A stretch of 48,392 bases of DNA from JAACEU01 sp043816165. GTDB lineage: Bacteria; Patescibacteriota; Gracilibacteria; UBA1369; LOWO2-01-FULL-3. The DNA is taken from the NCBI GenBank assembly GCA_043816165.1, contig JBDRIE010000026.1:1-48392 (forward strand), given 5' to 3'. Position 1 is the stretch's first letter. Every line of letters begins with the position of its first letter. The position numbers were made by a program, and so were the translations under genes. The notes below the pieces were generated by a model. It saw only the letters and a list, made by a program, of their open reading frames with translations, had not been told where the DNA came from and did no database searches. Shown here in pieces: positions 6,620 through 14,072 of this stretch.

Positions 6620-9334
6620 ATGGCAATTCCAAGTTCATCAGTCAACAAAGCGGAGAGTACGTCTGAGGGTGACTTTTCTTCAAAAAAATATGTTTATTCT
6701 TTCGACGAAGGCAATAGAACTATGAAAGAATTGCTTGGGGGAAAAGGTGCGAATTTAGCGGAAATGACAAAGATTGGATTCCCGGTTCCTTTTGGTTTTA
6801 CAATTACTACTGAAATTTGTGATTATTATTCAAAACACAAAGATTACCCGGATGGTTTTGCCGAGCAACTAGAGGAAAAATTGAATTTTCTTGAAGTAAA
6901 AACAACTAAGAAATTTGGGGACGTAAACAATCCTTTGCTGGTTTCTGTGCGAAGTGGAGCGGCTCTTTCGATGCCCGGAATGATGGATACGGTTTTGAAT
7001 TTGGGATTGAATGACAAAACCGTTGAGGGACTTGCTCGAAGCTCAAAAAACGAGCACTTGGCTTATGACGCATATCGCCGTTTTATCCAAATGTTTGGAG
7101 ATGTTGTTATGGGAGTGAAGCATGAGCATTTTGAGGAAGCGATTGAGAAAATGAAGAAAGACAGGGGTGTTGAATTTGATACGGATTTGACTGATGAAGA
7201 TCTGAAGCTGTTGGTTCTGGAGTATAAGAAAATTGTTTTGGACAATGCGGGAAAATCGTTTCCGGAAAGTCCTTATGAGCAATTGAAGTTGTCGATCGAG
7301 GCGGTTTTCAATTCTTGGGATAATGATCGAGCGAAGACTTATCGTCGAATAAATAATATTACCGGGCTGAAGGGCACTGCTGTAACCGTGCAGGCAATGG
7401 TCTTTGGAAATATGGGAGAAGATAGTGGGACCGGAGTTGCATTTACACGTGATCCATCTACAGGGGCGGCTGAATTTTATGGAGAATTTTTGATGAATGC
7501 TCAAGGTGAAGATGTAGTCGCCGGGATTCGTACTCCCCTACCAATCTCTGAATTGGAAAAGGTTGATAAGAATGCTTATTATGAGCTTTTGGATTTGCGT
7601 GAAAAACTGGAAAAACATTACAAGGATATGCAAGATCTTGAATTTACTATTGAGAAAGGCAGCTTGTATTTGCTACAAACTCGTGATGGAAAGAGGACTG
7701 CTCAGGCTGCGATGAAAATTGCGGCTGATATGGTGGAAGAGGGACTTGTTTCAAAAGAAGAGGCTCTACTGAAGATTGACCCGAATCAATTGAATCAGTT
7801 ATTGCATCCACAACTCAAAACAAGCGCTCCCAAGGATGTGATTGCAAAAGGTTTGCCGGCTTCGCCCGGTGCGGCTGTGGGTAAAGTGGTTTTCACTGCT
7901 GATGATGCGATGGAATGGACTACTGAGAAAAATGAAAAAGTTATTCTAGTCCGAAAAGAGACTTCTCCCGAGGATATTCACGGTATGCATGTGGCTCAGG
8001 GAATTTTGACGGCTCGTGGAGGAATGACCAGCCATGCTGCTGTTGTGTGCAGAGGGATGGGAAAATGTTGTGTATCCGGTTGTAATGATGTGATGGTGAA
8101 TGCGAGTGCGAAGAAAATGATTATCACCGCCGCGGCCCCGCCAGGGACGGGGTCTTCGACGGGATCTTCGATTGGGGATTTGGTTATAAATGAAGGCGAT
8201 TGTATTACTCTTGATGGAAGTACCGGTGAGGTGATGATGGGGGAAATGGAGATGCAGAAACCTGATATGGTTGGAGATTTTGAAATAATTATGGGATGGG
8301 CTGATGAGTTTAGAAAACTGACCGTGAGGACAAATGCTGATACTCCCGAGGATTGCAAGGTTGCCCTTGAGTTTGGGGCGGAGGGAATTGGACTTTGTAG
8401 AACTGAACACATGTTCTTTGAAGAGGATAGAATTTATTTGGTAAGACAAATGATCCTGGCAAAGGATGAAAAAGGGCGCGAGGCTCCATTAAAAAAATTG
8501 AAAGAAATTCAAAAAGGAGATTTTGTTGGAATATTTGAAGTAATGGAAGATCGGCCTGTAACTGTTCGACTTCTCGATCCCCCATTACACGAATTCCTCC
8601 CTGAAAGTGATACTCAAATTGAGGATTTGGCTAATGAAATGAAAGTAAATGCTTCTGATTTGAAAGATGTTATCTCAAATCTACATGAAATAAATCCAAT
8701 GCTTGGGCATCGTGGATGCAGGCTGGGAATTACTTATCCGGATATTTACCAAATGCAAGTTCAAGCTATTACAGAGGCTGCTATTGAGGTTTCGTCCAGA
8801 GGTGTTTCTTCTAATGTGGAGATTGAAATTCCATTAGTTGGTGAAGTTGAAGAGCTGAAGTATTTGCGCGCAGTTGTTCAATCAACTATTGATGAATATG
8901 AAGGAAAGATTAATTTTAACTACAAGATTGGGACAATGATCGAGATCCCAAGAGCTTGTTTGACTGCAAATGAAATTGCGGCACATGCTGATTTCTTTTC
9001 TTTTGGAACAAATGATCTTACTCAGATGACTTATGGGTATTCACGAGATGATATGGCGAAGTTCTTACCTGTTTATTTGGATAAAGGGATTTTGACTCGA
9101 GATCCGATGGCTGGAATTGACCAAAAAGGTGTTGGAAATTTGATGAAAGTTTGTGTGGAATTGGGGCGAAAAGATAAGGAGGATCTGGAAATTGGAATAT
9201 GTGGAGAGCAGGGTGGAGATCCCGAATCGGTTGAGTTCTGCCACAAAATCGGACTTGATTATGTAAGCTGTAGTCCGTATAGAGTACCGATCGCTAGATT
9301 GGCGGCGGCACAGGCGGTTTTGAGAAAGAAGTAG
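6620..9334 (+). CDS. ppdK: Pyruvate, phosphate dikinase
   Basis: A 904-aa enzyme interconverting pyruvate + ATP + Pi and PEP + AMP + PPi in the cytosol. The N-terminal nucleotide-binding domain has LLGGKGANLAEM and the SVRSGAALSMPGMMD loop. The central swivelling phosphohistidine domain has the catalytic His in GGMTSHAAVV (about residue 471). The C-terminal PEP/pyruvate barrel carries GLCRTEHMFF and the catalytic Cys in GICGEQGGD (about residue 861). An unusual Gly/Ser-rich segment (about 502-519) interrupts the strand before GDLVINEGD and comes from a GC-rich palindromic insertion. In CPR-type metabolism this enzyme often stands in for pyruvate kinase. It is followed convergently by nadK with a 1-bp gap. 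Confidence 0.96.
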   Translation: MAIPSSSVNKAESTSEGDFSSKKYVYSFDEGNRTMKELLGGKGANLAEMTKIGFPVPFGFTITTEICDYYSKHKDYPDGFAEQLEEKLNFLEVKTTKKFGDVNNPLLVSVRSGAALSMPGMMDTVLNLGLNDKTVEGLARSSKNEHLAYDAYRRFIQMFGDVVMGVKHEHFEEAIEKMKKDRGVEFDTDLTDEDLKLLVLEYKKIVLDNAGKSFPESPYEQLKLSIEAVFNSWDNDRAKTYRRINNITGLKGTAVTVQAMVFGNMGEDSGTGVAFTRDPSTGAAEFYGEFLMNAQGEDVVAGIRTPLPISELEKVDKNAYYELLDLREKLEKHYKDMQDLEFTIEKGSLYLLQTRDGKRTAQAAMKIAADMVEEGLVSKEEALLKIDPNQLNQLLHPQLKTSAPKDVIAKGLPASPGAAVGKVVFTADDAMEWTTEKNEKVILVRKETSPEDIHGMHVAQGILTARGGMTSHAAVVCRGMGKCCVSGCNDVMVNASAKKMIITAAAPPGTGSSTGSSIGDLVINEGDCITLDGSTGEVMMGEMEMQKPDMVGDFEIIMGWADEFRKLTVRTNADTPEDCKVALEFGAEGIGLCRTEHMFFEEDRIYLVRQMILAKDEKGREAPLKKLKEIQKGDFVGIFEVMEDRPVTVRLLDPPLHEFLPESDTQIEDLANEMKVNASDLKDVISNLHEINPMLGHRGCRLGITYPDIYQMQVQAITEAAIEVSSRGVSSNVEIEIPLVGEVEELKYLRAVVQSTIDEYEGKINFNYKIGTMIEIPRACLTANEIAAHADFFSFGTNDLTQMTYGYSRDDMAKFLPVYLDKGILTRDPMAGIDQKGVGNLMKVCVELGRKDKEDLEIGICGEQGGDPESVEFCHKIGLDYVSCSPYRVPIARLAAAQAVLRKK
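8127..8172 (+). repeat. GC-rich in-frame palindromic insertion in ppdK
   Basis: A GC-rich stretch in an otherwise AT-rich gene. It contains GGCCCCG and CGGGGTC arms that fold into a hairpin, followed by two CTTCG repeats. It encodes an Ala/Pro/Gly/Ser linker (APPGTGSSTGSS) that typical PPDKs lack at this position, to my knowledge. Confidence 0.5.
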
Positions 9335-9335
9335 T

Positions 9336-10214
9336 TTAATTTCCCCACTTAAGTTTATTACGGAGGACTTTGTAGTAGCGATTTCCTGTGCGAACCATGT
9401 AGACCTTTCTTTGGCTGCGTCGAAATTTTATTTTGTCTCCATATTCGAGGATCATCATGTCTTGCCCGTCGAGGGTGAGTCCTATTAATGCGGTTTCTTC
9501 CCGCCTTTGGGTTTCGATTGTGACTGTCATTTGTCTGTCATCCGGCAAAACTATTGGTCGCATAGAGAGTGAGCTTGGGCAGATAGGTGTGATTGTGAGG
9601 CTCTCTACTTTTGGATGGACTATTGGTCCTCCTGCTGAGAGGGAGTGGGCTGTGGAGCCGGTTGGTGTCGCTACGATGAGACCGTCCGCTTTGAAATTTA
9701 CAATTTTTCTATTATCAACTTCGAGGTCTAGCGCGATTAGCCGGGCGAATGCTCCCTGGTTTATTACCGCGTCATTTAATGCCAAGAATGTGTCTAATTT
9801 TTCATTTTTTCTGTAAATGGTTACTCGAAGTAGTGTTCTTTTGTCGATGTTGTATTGTCCTTTGAGTATTTTGTCTAAGCATTCGATGAGTTTGTTCGGT
9901 TTGCATTCCGTGAGGAATCCCAAATTCCCGAGATTTACACCTAATATGAGTAGTTTTTTTCGCGGAATCCTTCGTGCCGTTTTTAGAATTGTTCCGTCTC
10001 CGCCCATCACAATTGCCAGGTCTGCTTTTGATAGGAGTTTTTCTTTATTGTATCCTTCTTCCCCTTTGAAATGTTTGCATGAGTTTAAATCAAAAATCAC
10101 CTTCTTTTTTTTCTTTTTAAGGTAGGTGGCAATTTTCATTATTTCTTTCTTGTAATGCTCGTTGTTCCGCTTCGTGATTATTCCTACTGTTTGTATTTTT
10201 TTAGTGTTGTTCAT
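9336..10214 (-). CDS. nadK: NAD kinase
   Basis: A 292-aa cytosolic enzyme phosphorylating NAD to NADP. The GGDGT motif (residues 71-75) gives the ATP/catalytic site. NLGNLGFLTE follows, and DGLIVATPTGSTAHSLSAGG is the NAD-binding signature with the conserved TPTGSTAY-like loop (here TAHS). The length fits the family. On the minus strand it follows the glycosyltransferase gene, and the 66-bp gap holds a dispersed repeat (10216-10279) ending just before the ATG. NADP made here could feed glutamate dehydrogenase and thymidylate-type reactions (inference). Confidence 0.93.
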   Translation of the reverse strand: MNNTKKIQTVGIITKRNNEHYKKEIMKIATYLKKKKKKVIFDLNSCKHFKGEEGYNKEKLLSKADLAIVMGGDGTILKTARRIPRKKLLILGVNLGNLGFLTECKPNKLIECLDKILKGQYNIDKRTLLRVTIYRKNEKLDTFLALNDAVINQGAFARLIALDLEVDNRKIVNFKADGLIVATPTGSTAHSLSAGGPIVHPKVESLTITPICPSSLSMRPIVLPDDRQMTVTIETQRREETALIGLTLDGQDMMILEYGDKIKFRRSQRKVYMVRTGNRYYKVLRNKLKWGN

Positions 10215-10215
10215 T

Positions 10216-10279
10216 ATTAATGTTGCCCTTCGGGCGTTAAAATTTGTGTATACGCGTTCGCTTCGCTGCCGCGTGGTAG
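10216..10279. repeat. Dispersed intergenic repeat, copy 1
   Basis: Contains the UUCG-type hairpin GCCCTTCGGGC, then TACGCGTTCG and CTTCGCTGCCGCGTG. The second copy at 42350-42426 has the same order with about 21 extra bases inserted. Both copies fill the gap between two minus-strand genes. Confidence 0.75.
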
Positions 10280-10280
10280 T

Positions 10281-11381
10281 TTACTTTAGGTCTTCAATTA
10301 TTTCCAATAGTTTCTCGGCTGACTGTTCCCATGAGAACTTTTGAGCTTGGGCAAGGCCTTTGTTCCTTAATGATTCCGCAAGTTCCGTGTTCTCAATGAG
10401 TTTTTTCATAGCTGTGGCAATTTCTTCAGGACTTTCCGGGTTTATGAGTAATGCGGCGTCCCCTACCACTTCCGGGATTGATGATGTGTAGCTCGCAATT
10501 ACGGGGCATCCACTTTTCATTGCTTCTAATGGTGGTATTCCAAATCCTTCGTAGAATGATGGGAAAACCAGGGCACGAGCGAGATTGTAGAGGTTTCTGA
10601 TTGCTGTAGTTGAGAGGTAGCCGAGGAGATGGACTTTTTTTCTGAGATAGTTTTGTTTGATGAGGTCGTGGATTTCGTTTTCTTGCCAACCTTTTCCCCC
10701 AACAATTATTAAGTGGGCCCCAGGGTGGGTTTTGTGAAGGATGGTGAGTGCTTTGATGAGGTTTGGGTAGTTTTTTCGTGGAATTAATGTGCCGACTGCT
10801 ACGAAAAAGTGTTTTGGGAGGTTTGTGTTTTTAATGAAGTCGTTAAGTTTTTCTTTTGCAATCGGTTTGTATGTTTCGTCTGCTGCGTTGTAGATTGTTG
10901 AGATTGGATTTTTGTAGAATTTGAATCTTTCCTGTACATCTTTCTTTGTGTTTTCTGAAACGGTGATTGTGTGGCTGGCTTTTTTTAGAGCTTTTTTTAT
11001 AAATAATCTTTCTATGAGATTTGCCTTTCTGTTGTGCGTTTCCGGGAAGAGGAATGCTACCAGGTCATGGATTGTCAGGATGGTTTTTATTGATTTTGGG
11101 AGTAGGGCAGGGATAATGTAGCTGCTAGGTGCGAAAAATAAATCTACTTCTTCTTTTTTTGCGTTTTTTGCTACGTTTCGGTGCCAGAAGAAACCACTTC
11201 CTTTGATTTGCTTGAGCTCTGCGTTTTTGAATTCTTCAAAACCTGCAATTTTATCTTTTACATACAAAATATATTCATTCTCCCGGTCGAGCTTGAGTAG
11301 ATTTTGGGTAATATGAAAAGTAAACCACCCTTTGCCGGCTTTTTCTCCTCCTGCGGTTCGTATGTCTATTGCGATCTTCAT
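10281..11381 (-). CDS. GT4-family glycosyltransferase
   Basis: A 366-aa GT-B fold enzyme. The N-terminal half has the glycine-rich acceptor loop (RTAGGEKAGKGW) and the TILTIHDLVAFLFPE segment seen in mannosyl/rhamnosyltransferase-like members. The C-terminal half has VGTLIPRKNYPNLIKAL (sugar-nucleotide-binding start), VIVGGKGW-type strands and the E-x7-E motif in FYEGFGIPPLEAMKSG. It most likely transfers a hexose from a nucleotide sugar to a cell-surface glycan or glycolipid. Donor and acceptor cannot be read. No signal peptide is present; the enzyme should be cytosolic or peripheral at the membrane. Its start is 83 bp from the divergent membrane-protein gene. Confidence 0.88.
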   Translation of the reverse strand: MKIAIDIRTAGGEKAGKGWFTFHITQNLLKLDRENEYILYVKDKIAGFEEFKNAELKQIKGSGFFWHRNVAKNAKKEEVDLFFAPSSYIIPALLPKSIKTILTIHDLVAFLFPETHNRKANLIERLFIKKALKKASHTITVSENTKKDVQERFKFYKNPISTIYNAADETYKPIAKEKLNDFIKNTNLPKHFFVAVGTLIPRKNYPNLIKALTILHKTHPGAHLIIVGGKGWQENEIHDLIKQNYLRKKVHLLGYLSTTAIRNLYNLARALVFPSFYEGFGIPPLEAMKSGCPVIASYTSSIPEVVGDAALLINPESPEEIATAMKKLIENTELAESLRNKGLAQAQKFSWEQSAEKLLEIIEDLK

Positions 11382-11407
11382 GCGAAGATTATAACAAATT
11401 TCGGCTC

Positions 11408-11435
11408 TTTACATTAGTCAGATTTGAGCTATTCT
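11408..11435 (+). promoter_or_regulatory. Probable promoter
   Basis: TTTACA at 11408-11413 and TATTCT at 11430-11435 with a 16-bp spacer, 29 bases upstream of the ATG at 11465, in the divergent region with the glycosyltransferase gene. Confidence 0.5.
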
Positions 11436-11464
11436 TATGATAGTTAATATTAACCTTTCATTTT

Positions 11465-12121
11465 ATGCCTAATTCATTCAAAACTAGGCTTAAGAAATTA
11501 CCAATAGTGAGTAAACTTGTGATGGTTGGTTCTTTCATTGCTATCGTTGGGGTTTTCCTTCCTTGGTATAGTGATATTGATAAATATGGGTTTGGAGACA
11601 CGTTTTTAGGGATTTCCGGGCCGCTTTATCTTGCCGGAATAATCGTTCTTTTGTCAGGAATTGTTTCGTTTTCAATGATTGCTTTTAGACTTTTTGAAAA
11701 ACCTCTTCCAAAACTTCCATTAAAAGAGGAGCAATTTTATGCGTTTAGTAGTTCTGTTTCTTTGACAATGTTGGTTTTAAGTATTTCGGTATTCTTTAAT
11801 AATAATTTCGGAGTGAGTTTGGTTGATAAAAGTATGGGAGTTGGGATATATCTGGGGCTTTTTGGCTCCGGTGTTGTGATGCTCGGGGCGATAATGGCTT
11901 TGAGGACTCGCGGAATCAGTTTTGACGTTGAGGGAAATTTGGAACCTTTGATTGAGGTAAATGATGAGCATCGTGAGACTCAACCACTTGATATGAGAAC
12001 TGAAGATGTTGGTGACGAGGCAATAAAAGTTAAGTCAGCTGTTCAGGAATCGATTGATGAATTTACCAGTCACGCGGAGCGTGACTCTACCAAATCAGCT
12101 GATACTAAAGATATTCAATAA
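11465..12121 (+). CDS. Four-helix membrane protein of unknown function
   Basis: A 218-aa protein with four hydrophobic segments (about residues 18-32, 47-71, 91-108 and 124-146) and a hydrophilic, acidic C-terminal tail of about 70 residues. The first segment contains VGVFLPWYSD, reminiscent of small 'FLPW' membrane proteins common in bacteria. No catalytic motif is visible. Its TAA overlaps the ATG of the zinc-ribbon gene by one base, so the two are translationally coupled and may act together. Function is unknown. Confidence 0.75.
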   Translation: MPNSFKTRLKKLPIVSKLVMVGSFIAIVGVFLPWYSDIDKYGFGDTFLGISGPLYLAGIIVLLSGIVSFSMIAFRLFEKPLPKLPLKEEQFYAFSSSVSLTMLVLSISVFFNNNFGVSLVDKSMGVGIYLGLFGSGVVMLGAIMALRTRGISFDVEGNLEPLIEVNDEHRETQPLDMRTEDVGDEAIKVKSAVQESIDEFTSHAERDSTKSADTKDIQ

Positions 12122-12351
12122 TGGAAGAAAACAAACCAAATAAAGGCCCTATCATTTTTTACTGTAAGGACTGTGAAGAGATCGTTGAGACTTATCAGGT
12201 TGGCAGAAAATATGTTTATAAATGTAAAAAATGTGGAACAAAAAATGTGGCATTTGGAACTGAGAAAAGTTTAAATACATTTTTTAGATTAGAGGAAAAA
12301 GAGAAGCAAATGGAGAGAAAGAAGGAGAAAAAAGAGGAGGGAAAAGTTTAG
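12121..12351 (+). CDS. Small zinc-ribbon protein
   Basis: A 76-aa protein with two CxxC knuckles (YCKDCEE and KCKKCGTKN) spaced as in a single zinc ribbon, followed by a highly charged Lys/Glu helix that resembles a nucleic-acid- or ribosome-binding tail. There is no signal peptide. It is coupled to the upstream membrane-protein gene by a one-base stop/start overlap. The fold is clear, the role is not. The end of the gene abuts the promoter region of recA. Confidence 0.75.
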   Translation: MEENKPNKGPIIFYCKDCEEIVETYQVGRKYVYKCKKCGTKNVAFGTEKSLNTFFRLEEKEKQMERKKEKKEEGKV

Positions 12352-12357
12352 GATTTT

Positions 12358-12386
12358 TTTAAGTTTTTTTAATAATTATTTAATGT
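12358..12386 (+). promoter_or_regulatory. Upstream recA promoter of the TTTA-N17-TAATGT type
   Basis: TTTAAG at 12358-12363, a 17-bp spacer, and TAATGT at 12381-12386. The architecture and downstream TTTGTCTGCTA are shared with the dprA upstream region. It would give recA a second, operator-independent promoter. Confidence 0.45.
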
Positions 12387-12440
12387 TTGTCTGCTAATGT
12401 GGCTTTGTCATAAGATATTTGAGCTCAATAAATTTTCTTG

Positions 12441-12470
12441 TTGACAGGTGAGTATGCGCTCACCTATACT
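12441..12470 (+). promoter_or_regulatory. Main recA promoter with palindromic operator in the spacer
   Basis: TTGACA (12441-12446) and TATACT (12465-12470) flank an 18-bp spacer that is entirely the palindrome GGTGAG-TATGCG-CTCACC (12447-12464). A repressor bound there would block RNA polymerase, as LexA does at SOS promoters. The sequence does not match the well-known SOS boxes I can recall. The recA ATG is 30 bases past the -10. Confidence 0.85.
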
Positions 12471-12500
12471 AGGGTCACGTTAATTAATAACCTCATAAAT

Positions 12501-13559
12501 ATGAATGCAAACGATGAAAAAAGTAAAGCTATTGATTTAGCAATTTCTCAAATTGAAAAAAGTTTTGGGAAGGGTTCGATTATGAAATTAGGTAATGGAG
12601 CAAGGACTCCTATCGAGACAATATCTACCGGATCGTTATCACTGGATATTGCTTTGGGTGGTGGAGTGCCTCGTGGAAGAGTTGTAGAAATTTTTGGACC
12701 GGAAAGTTCCGGTAAAACGACTTTGAGTCTTCATGTTTTGGCAGAAGCTCAGAAAACAGGAGGAAGTGTTGCTTTTATAGATGCGGAACATGCACTTGAT
12801 CCTGAATATGCTAAGAGAATCGGTGTAAATACTGATGATTTACTTCTTTCGCAGCCTGATAGCGGTGAACAAGCTCTTGAGATTCTTGAGACTTTGGTTC
12901 GAAGTAATGCGTTGGATGTGATTGTTGTGGATAGTGTGGCCGCTTTGACACCTCGTGCAGAAATTGAAGGTGATATGGGTGATGCTCATATGGGTCTTCA
13001 GGCCAGATTGATGAGTCAGGCGCTGAGAAAACTGACTTCTTTTGTTTCTAAGACAAAAACTACTGTTATCTTTCTGAACCAATTGAGAATGAAGATCGGA
13101 ATTATGTTTGGGAATCCTGAAACTACTACCGGTGGGCAGGCGTTGAAATTTTATTCGTCTGTTCGGATGGATATTAGATGTATCGGCAAGATTGAGGGAA
13201 TTGGGACTATCGAGAAGGAACTGGTCGGGATTAGAGCAAAGGTGAAAATTGTCAAAAACAAGATTGCTCCTCCGTTCAAGATTGCTGAGTTCGATATTAT
13301 GTACAATAAGGGGATTTCGTTTGAAGGCGATCTTCTGGATTTGGCGACAAAGTATAATGTCACGAGGAAAGCCGGTGCTTTTTATAGCTACAAGGATAAG
13401 AAGCTCGGGCAGGGTCGTGAAAATGTTAAAGCTTACTTGCTCGAGAATGACAAGATGTTAAAAGATATTGAGAAGGATGTGAAGGTGCTCGTGTTTGGTA
13501 CTGCTGCTGAAAAGCAGAAAGTTGTGAAGGACTTACCAACTGAAGTTACTGCTGAATAA
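12501..13559 (+). CDS. recA: Recombinase RecA
   Basis: A 352-aa RecA. I place the start at ATG 12501 (MNANDEKSKAID), because the longer open frame from 12438 would overlap the promoter. Walker A is GPESSGKTT (about residues 66-74). VIVVDSVAALTPRAEIEG contains Walker B and the start of loop L1. The L2 region includes FLNQLRMKIG and GNPETTTGGQALKFYSS, and the C-terminal domain follows. RecA forms filaments on single-stranded DNA for strand exchange and, where LexA exists, stimulates its self-cleavage. recX and nusA follow, 1 and 23 bp apart. It appears controlled by a dedicated operator. Confidence 0.98.
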   Translation: MNANDEKSKAIDLAISQIEKSFGKGSIMKLGNGARTPIETISTGSLSLDIALGGGVPRGRVVEIFGPESSGKTTLSLHVLAEAQKTGGSVAFIDAEHALDPEYAKRIGVNTDDLLLSQPDSGEQALEILETLVRSNALDVIVVDSVAALTPRAEIEGDMGDAHMGLQARLMSQALRKLTSFVSKTKTTVIFLNQLRMKIGIMFGNPETTTGGQALKFYSSVRMDIRCIGKIEGIGTIEKELVGIRAKVKIVKNKIAPPFKIAEFDIMYNKGISFEGDLLDLATKYNVTRKAGAFYSYKDKKLGQGRENVKAYLLENDKMLKDIEKDVKVLVFGTAAEKQKVVKDLPTEVTAE

Positions 13560-13560
13560 T

Positions 13561-14049
13561 ATGGAGAATGAAGACAAAGGTTATAACAAGCTGTTGCAGT
13601 ACGGGCTGAGACTTTTCACCAAGAAGAGATATACAACTGGTGAAATGCAGAAAAAATTAACTACTTATGCTAAGAAGAGGGAAGCAATTGACGAGAGGAA
13701 AGTTGAGAGAGTGGTGGAGAGGCTGAAAGAGCTGGGGTATTTGGATGATGAGCAGTTTGTGAAGGATTATGTTTCTCATTGTGCGAGGGTTAGACCGAGG
13801 GGGCGAATTCTTATCGCCAGAGAGTTGAAGTTTAAAGGATTGCCAAAGGATTTGATTGAGGAGGGACTTGAAAAGGTTGATATTGACGAAGAGGCTATGG
13901 CGTTTGATATTCTTGAGAGGCGAGTTAAGAGATGGTCAAGATATTCTGAATATGAGCAAAAACCAAAAGCATATCAGTTTTTGTACTCGAAAGGATTTAA
14001 TAGAGATGCTATTTACAAGGCGATAGAGCGATGTTACAATCATGGGTGA
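13561..14049 (+). CDS. recX: RecA regulator RecX
   Basis: A 162-aa protein of all-helical RecX repeats: YGLRLFTKKRYTTGEMQKKL (first repeat), VERVVERLKELGYLDDEQFVKDYV (second) and the arginine-rich RVRPRGRILIARELKFKG, which is characteristic of the family. RecX binds inside the RecA filament groove and limits or remodels it. The gene begins one base after the recA stop, the usual arrangement, and would share the recA operator. Length is normal. Confidence 0.92.
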   Translation: MENEDKGYNKLLQYGLRLFTKKRYTTGEMQKKLTTYAKKREAIDERKVERVVERLKELGYLDDEQFVKDYVSHCARVRPRGRILIARELKFKGLPKDLIEEGLEKVDIDEEAMAFDILERRVKRWSRYSEYEQKPKAYQFLYSKGFNRDAIYKAIERCYNHG

Positions 14050-14072
14050 TTAAAGGATTTTAAATTATTATT

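Noticed and set aside
7946..8449. Long antisense frames inside ppdK
   Set aside because: They mirror the coding frame of a conserved enzyme and have no protein-like features.
12438..12500. N-terminal extension of recA
   Set aside because: It would start inside the promoter and translate the operator palindrome; the ATG at 12501 gives the normal RecA start.
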